From Bacillota bacterium (GTDB lineage Bacteria; Bacillota; Clostridia; Acetivibrionales; DSM-1351): DNA of 9,267 nt. The position numbers and the translations under genes are program-made. The notes under the pieces were generated by a model. The model was given only the letters and a program-made list of their open reading frames with translations, ran no database searches and was not told the DNA's origin. How positions within the stretch are numbered: position 1 is the first letter of the stretch; every line of letters begins with the position of its first letter. Positions 5,198-9,267 of this stretch are shown in pieces. The stretch is taken from the NCBI GenBank assembly GCA_023395575.1, contig JAEWZA010000105.1, positions 1 to 9,267 of the forward strand, in the 5' to 3' direction.

Positions 5198-7036
5198 TTA
5201 ATCCTTTCTTGCAATGTTCAGTGTAAAAGTAAAATTACTGCCATAGCCAAGCTCACTTTCACACCATATTCTTCCATGATGTGCTTCAATAATTTCTCTT
5301 ACAACTGCTAATCCAAGCCCTGTTCCTCTAAACTCCATATCACCATCATTTACTTGAACAAACTTTTCAAATACTTTTTCTTGATACTCTTGAGGGATAC
5401 CCATTCCGGTGTCCTTAACAGTGACATATATTAAATCTGATTTTTCATTTACTGTTAAACTTATGGTATCACCTGCGTTAGTATATTTTATAGCATTTGA
5501 AATTAAATTATTTAAAACCCATGTAATTTTCTCATAATCGGCAATTACATAAATATTTTTTCCCTTACAATAAAAATCAAGTGTTTTTTTGTGTTGCTCC
5601 ATAAGCTGATAAAAAGGCTTTATAGCACATTCTATAATATTGTCAATAGCATATTCCCCAAATTTAAAAACAGCTTTACCAGACTCTATTTTCATTAGCT
5701 CCAATAAATCATTGACCAATTTGGCGAGCCTGTCACTATCTTCACGAATAGCCTGAATAAACTGCATTTGATCATTATTCAACTTTCCCATACTCTCTTC
5801 TATTAAAACATCTGTTCCCATCATAATTGATGTTAATGGAGTTTTAAATTCATGGGAGATTGTAGCTATAAAATCTGTACGTATTTTCTCTATTTCTTTG
5901 AGTTGTGTTACATTCTGAAAAATTACTATCATACCTGATAATTTGGCATTATTATCTTTAACAGTAGTCACAATTACATTAAAATAATAATCCATATGGT
6001 TAGTTTTAATAAAGAAGATTTTCTGCTGTGTCTCATCTTTTGATTTAAATGCACCTGAAATAAAATCAAAAATCTCACCGTCTTTTATGCCTTCAAGAAA
6101 GTGCCTATTTGTTAATTCCACTTCACTAACATTAAAAACGTTTTCAAAAGCATCATTTAATAAAATTATCCTGTAGTCTGTGTCAAGGACAACCAGTGGG
6201 TTTGATATACCTTTTACTATTGCTAGTGATCTGTTTTTTTCTAGGAGTAATTTTCCTGATGTACTTTGCTCATATTGCTGAAGACGTTTTGTCATATTGT
6301 TAAACTCTACTGAAAGCTCTCCAATCTCATCCTGTGTGTTTATTGTTGACTGTTGGTTTAACTCTTCTGCTTTCACAGTTCTTATGTTTTGAGTCAGCAA
6401 GGTAATTGGCAGCAAAAAACGGTTAGTTAAAAATCTGGACACTGCAAATCCTCCGATTATTGCAAACATCGAAATCCCAAGTACCATGTACACTGAGTTT
6501 TTAGCATTTTGTGTAGCTAATGCCTTACTTTTAAACATTGACCTTTCATTTAACAATCTTAATTGTTTTAATTCATTCTTGATGTCAATAAAATCTGGCA
6601 TCATCTTGTTATTATAAAATTCATTAGCCTTATTAATTCCCTGCTTGCTTCGTATTTCCTGCAGGTCCAGAAACAAATTAACATAGTAAGTGTATGAAGC
6701 CTTGAGAGTATCAATTATCCCATTTTCGCCCTCTTCAGTTACATTATTAGCATTGACATTATACCATTTAAGAAAATCTTCATTGTTAATTGTAAAAAGT
6801 TGTTTCCCCTTTTGTGTATCAACATTTATGTAAATAAGCACAGCACTATCTTGGCGTTCAATTGCTTCCATCATTTTAGTAGCTGAATTAATACTTCTGT
6901 AGTTTGCTATCATTAGGCTGTCAATTGATTTACTTAAATTAAAAAGGCTTATTGCTGCTGTGGTTCCTACAATCGCAATAAGAATAACAAGTCCCAAATA
7001 TAACAATGAAATTTTACCCTTTAATGTCTTTATCAT
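5198..7036 (-). CDS. Membrane sensor histidine kinase (helical sensor, HAMP, PAS, HisKA, HATPase), 612 aa
   Basis: Autophosphorylating sensor kinase of the cytoplasmic membrane. Order of parts: transmembrane helix 1 (about 9-33); extracytoplasmic, mostly helical sensor of roughly 145 residues; transmembrane helix 2 (about 181-204); HAMP linker (205-257, with a DEIGELSVEFNNM stretch); PAS domain (about 268-378); dimerisation domain with H-box SHEFKTP and phosphoacceptor His395; ATPase domain with N-box NNLISNAIKYT (509-519), G1 DTGMGIP (542-548), F-box VFEKFVQ (555-561) and G2 GTGLGLAVV (571-579). All catalytic motifs are intact. The layout resembles KinB-type kinases; the ligand is unknown. 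AGAGG lies about 7-8 bases before the ATG. It is first in an operon with its response regulator, and divergent from a potassium transporter gene, which hints at an osmotic, potassium or envelope signal. Confidence 0.93.
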   Translation of the reverse strand: MIKTLKGKISLLYLGLVILIAIVGTTAAISLFNLSKSIDSLMIANYRSINSATKMMEAIERQDSAVLIYINVDTQKGKQLFTINNEDFLKWYNVNANNVTEEGENGIIDTLKASYTYYVNLFLDLQEIRSKQGINKANEFYNNKMMPDFIDIKNELKQLRLLNERSMFKSKALATQNAKNSVYMVLGISMFAIIGGFAVSRFLTNRFLLPITLLTQNIRTVKAEELNQQSTINTQDEIGELSVEFNNMTKRLQQYEQSTSGKLLLEKNRSLAIVKGISNPLVVLDTDYRIILLNDAFENVFNVSEVELTNRHFLEGIKDGEIFDFISGAFKSKDETQQKIFFIKTNHMDYYFNVIVTTVKDNNAKLSGMIVIFQNVTQLKEIEKIRTDFIATISHEFKTPLTSIMMGTDVLIEESMGKLNNDQMQFIQAIREDSDRLAKLVNDLLELMKIESGKAVFKFGEYAIDNIIECAIKPFYQLMEQHKKTLDFYCKGKNIYVIADYEKITWVLNNLISNAIKYTNAGDTISLTVNEKSDLIYVTVKDTGMGIPQEYQEKVFEKFVQVNDGDMEFRGTGLGLAVVREIIEAHHGRIWCESELGYGSNFTFTLNIARKD

Positions 7037-7571
7037 TTATTTACCTCTAAAATATATATCTTGCCAGCCTATATTTTAGTACTTTTACGCTAAATAACAT
7101 TATATATAGACGTAGAACTAATTCAGCTAAGCTAACAAATTTTATATCTCTACTGATAATAATGTAGAATGAGTTTAAAACATGTCACTTACCAACACTT
7201 AGCCATAGTAACCAAAAATCTAGTTGAAGGTTAGTATTATATTCAGTATAGGTTTATGAATACTAATTTTCAATATTTAAAACCACCTAATTAACAGTAA
7301 AAAAAGTGCTAAGACTATGATTCTGATAGCTAAATTGACTATACAGCTTTTAATGCTATGAGTAAAATTCCAGATTGAAATTCCTAAGACTTTAATAATA
7401 TGCTTGTTTAGAACTATAATCTAATAAATATATGATAAAAATGTTCATTAGCATTGAACCTTTTCTTCGCAAGAGGAGCTTATCATCACAGTGATTTTGA
7501 TTAAGATTCTAAGCAAGAATCCGATAAATCAGACTCTATATATAAAATAATTAACAGTAAGGGGAAGCAAA
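7037..7571. promoter_or_regulatory. Divergent intergenic region between the kinase operon and kimA
   Basis: Holds the outward promoters and the kimA leader. Candidate minus-strand -10 for the kinase operon: TATAAT at 7099-7104, without a recognisable -35. Candidate plus-strand -10 for kimA: TATAAT at 7415-7420, with a weak TTTAAT at 7391-7396 (18-bp spacer); another pair, TTGACT (7335-7340) with TATGAG (7357-7362), is possible. A bulged dyad pairs TTAGTAT..TCA (7231-7245) with TGAATACTAA (7257-7266) and could be a regulator site. The 12-mer AATTAACAGTAA occurs at 7289-7300 and 7549-7560. No gene is seen here. Confidence 0.45.
7460..7536 (+). promoter_or_regulatory. Structured 5' leader of kimA, candidate cis-regulatory RNA of unassigned class
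   Basis: TTATC (7480-7484) can pair with GATAA (7523-7527), enclosing two hairpins, ATCA-CAG-TGAT (7485-7495) and GATTCT-AAGCA-AGAATC (7505-7521), to make a three-way junction; GAG (7476-7478) could also pair with CTC (7534-7536). A competing upstream hairpin, CTTTTCTT-CGC-AAGAGGAG (7460-7478), shares bases with the outer pairing. In Bacillus, kimA is controlled by the c-di-AMP (ydaO-type) riboswitch; I do not see that conserved core here. Function is inferred only from position and folding by eye. Confidence 0.35.
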
Positions 7572-9267
7572 ATGATTCAATGGATTAAAAAAATATTAAT
7601 TGGAACACCACTTGAAAATGAGGCTATTCAAGGTGAAAAATACAAGGTATTATGGGGGCTACCTGTATTAGCTAGTGACTCAATTTCATCAGTAGGATAT
7701 GCAGGTGAAGAAATTCTAATTACTTTAGTACCAATTATTGGTGCATTATCTTTTGCATATCTAACAAAAATTTCACTGGCTATAATAGCGTTACTCATTA
7801 TACTTACAGTTTCTTATAGCCAGACTATTAAAGTATATTCAAACGGAGGCGGTGCTTATATTGTTGCGTCCGATAATTTAGGGTATACTGCAGGAGTTAC
7901 AGCTGGCACAGCATTGTCTATTGATTACATACTAACAGTGGCTGTTAGTATATCTTCTGGTATTAATCAGTTAACCTCTGCTTTTCCTTCTTTATCATCT
8001 TATCATATTTTAATATGTATAACTTCACTGCTGCTTCTTATGATTGGGAATCTTCGAGGAATTAAGGAGTCTTCGAGAATGTTTAGCATTCCAGTATATC
8101 TTTTTATTATAGGTTCATTAGTTATGATTATTATAGGAATAGTAAAGCTAAAACTAGGTATGGTATACCCAACAAACTCAATACAGCAAATGAAGGAAAC
8201 GGGAGCTGTTTCAATTTTTCTAATACTAAAAGCATTTTCAAGCGGTTGCACTGCTCTAACCGGTGTTGAAGCTGTTAGTAACGCTGTTCCAAACTTCAAG
8301 GAACCAGCTTCAAAGCATGCAAATAAAACCCTGTGGATTTTATCACTTTTGGTCCTATTGATTTTTGGTGGTATATCAGTTTTGGCTAATATGTATCATG
8401 TTATTCCTGTTGAAGGTAAAACCGTTCTAAACCAAATTGCATTATATGTTTTTGTTAATAATCTTATGTTCTATTTCTACACTGCCACCTCCATTCTTAT
8501 ACTGGTAATGGCTGCCAATACAGCTTATTCTGGTTTTCCGCTACTAATGTCCATTATGGGCAAAGATGGCTATGTCCCAAGACAATTCAGTCTAAGAGGA
8601 GACAGGCTTAGTTATTCAACTGGAATTATCATATTATCTGCTATTGCAGGTATCTTGATTGTAGCATTTAATGGAGATGTAACTCTATTGCTTCCTTTAT
8701 ATGCAATAGGAGCTTTCTTATCTTTTACCCTATCACAATTTGGTATGTTTATTAGATGGAAAACGCATAAAGGTAAGTGGTGGAAATCCAAGGCCTTCGT
8801 CAATGGCTTTGGTGCTTTAACTACAGCAGTTGCTGTTCTTATTATTGCATTTGAAAAATTTACTGCTGGTGCATGGATTATAATTATAATTACTCCTATT
8901 CTGGTTTTAATGTTTTTAAGAATTAAGAAACATTATGTGGCACTTGCAAAGCAATTAGATATTAAAGCTTCTGATTTAAAGAATTACAATATAAAACAAC
9001 ACTGTTACCGAAATCATGTAATTGTTCCTATTGAAAGTATTAATCAATCAAGTTTAAGAGCCTTACGATTTGCAAAAACTATTTCTGACAAGGTGGTTGC
9101 TTTTAACATTTCTATAGATGAAAATCATGCAAATAAGCTTAAAGAAAAATATGCACTGCTGGAAACAGATATACCTCTGATTGTTAAGTATTCACCTTTC
9201 AGAAAAGTAATATCTCCTCTATTAAAGTTTATTGAATTGGCGGAATACGATTATGAGAAGGGTGATA
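7572..9267 (+). CDS. kimA: KimA-type potassium importer (APC superfamily), N-terminal 565 residues, incomplete at the window end
   Basis: High-affinity potassium uptake protein of the cytoplasmic membrane, thought to work as a proton-coupled symporter. About 12 hydrophobic segments span residues 25-450, followed by a cytoplasmic domain (about 480-565) of the universal-stress type seen in Bacillus KimA. Potassium-site residues I recall for B. subtilis KimA are found at the same numbers: Asp36 and Tyr43 (LASDSISSVGYAGEE), Thr230, and Tyr377 (LPLYAIGAF); Asp118-Tyr119 matches the DY pair there with a one-residue shift. The ATG has AAGGGG 7 bases upstream. The frame is open to the last base; compared with the roughly 607 residues of the Bacillus protein, about 40 are missing off the window. 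Bacillus KimA is inhibited by c-di-AMP at gene and protein level; whether that holds here is unknown. It is divergent from the histidine kinase operon. Confidence 0.9.
   Translation, partial: MIQWIKKILIGTPLENEAIQGEKYKVLWGLPVLASDSISSVGYAGEEILITLVPIIGALSFAYLTKISLAIIALLIILTVSYSQTIKVYSNGGGAYIVASDNLGYTAGVTAGTALSIDYILTVAVSISSGINQLTSAFPSLSSYHILICITSLLLLMIGNLRGIKESSRMFSIPVYLFIIGSLVMIIIGIVKLKLGMVYPTNSIQQMKETGAVSIFLILKAFSSGCTALTGVEAVSNAVPNFKEPASKHANKTLWILSLLVLLIFGGISVLANMYHVIPVEGKTVLNQIALYVFVNNLMFYFYTATSILILVMAANTAYSGFPLLMSIMGKDGYVPRQFSLRGDRLSYSTGIIILSAIAGILIVAFNGDVTLLLPLYAIGAFLSFTLSQFGMFIRWKTHKGKWWKSKAFVNGFGALTTAVAVLIIAFEKFTAGAWIIIIITPILVLMFLRIKKHYVALAKQLDIKASDLKNYNIKQHCYRNHVIVPIESINQSSLRALRFAKTISDKVVAFNISIDENHANKLKEKYALLETDIPLIVKYSPFRKVISPLLKFIELAEYDYEKGD

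Noticed and set aside
5194..5214. Earlier ATG for the response regulator overlapping the kinase gene
   Set aside because: It adds seven residues before the canonical receiver start, and the better-spaced AAAGGA serves the ATG at 5193.
8003..8299. 98-codon minus-strand frame
   Set aside because: Lies wholly inside the kimA coding sequence on the opposite strand; it is a shadow frame.
8612..8803. 63-codon minus-strand frame
   Set aside because: Also a shadow of kimA, without a start signal of its own.

Overview
The window is AT-rich, with A- and T-ending codons, strong AAGGAGG-type ribosome binding sites, a DUF6472-type small cysteine protein and a KimA-type potassium transporter. This suggests a low-GC Firmicute of the class Clostridia, possibly a Ruminiclostridium/Clostridium-like species. 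The taxonomic call is an inference from gene types and composition; no rRNA gene body is present to confirm it.

Layout. Positions 1-309 (minus strand) look like the promoter region and leader of a ribosomal RNA operon whose genes lie off the left edge: two candidate promoters, boxA-like sequences and a run of small hairpins. Positions 310-1682 are mostly non-coding. They hold a perfect 20-bp hairpin (663-711), a second imperfect hairpin (837-879) and one very probable 46-codon gene with a textbook ribosome binding site (940-1080, minus). A minus-strand gene (1683-2534) resembles the helical C-terminal part of clostridial SWIM zinc-finger proteins without the zinc finger.

Positions 2736-3889 form a small regulatory island. 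Two tandem paralogous XRE-family repressor genes each carry their own copy of the same upstream region, with palindromic operator-like sites and an extended -10 promoter. The second gene runs into a 17-bp terminator hairpin that also contains the stop codon of the convergent DUF6472 gene (3881-4063). Positions 4064-4605 contain no gene I can support.

Positions 4606-7036 (minus) are a two-gene operon: a membrane histidine kinase with helical sensor, HAMP, PAS and kinase domains, and a response regulator that has a helical, TPR-like C-terminus in place of a DNA-binding domain. Divergent from it, across a 535-bp intergenic region, is the start of a KimA-type potassium importer gene (7572 to the window end, incomplete). 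Its 5' leader can be folded into a three-way junction. The divergent arrangement suggests, but does not prove, that the kinase pair is connected to potassium or envelope/osmotic status.

Most noteworthy: the duplicated XRE/operator modules, the shared terminator that encodes both stop codons, the regulator without an output domain, the unassigned kimA leader, and the small 46-aa gene.
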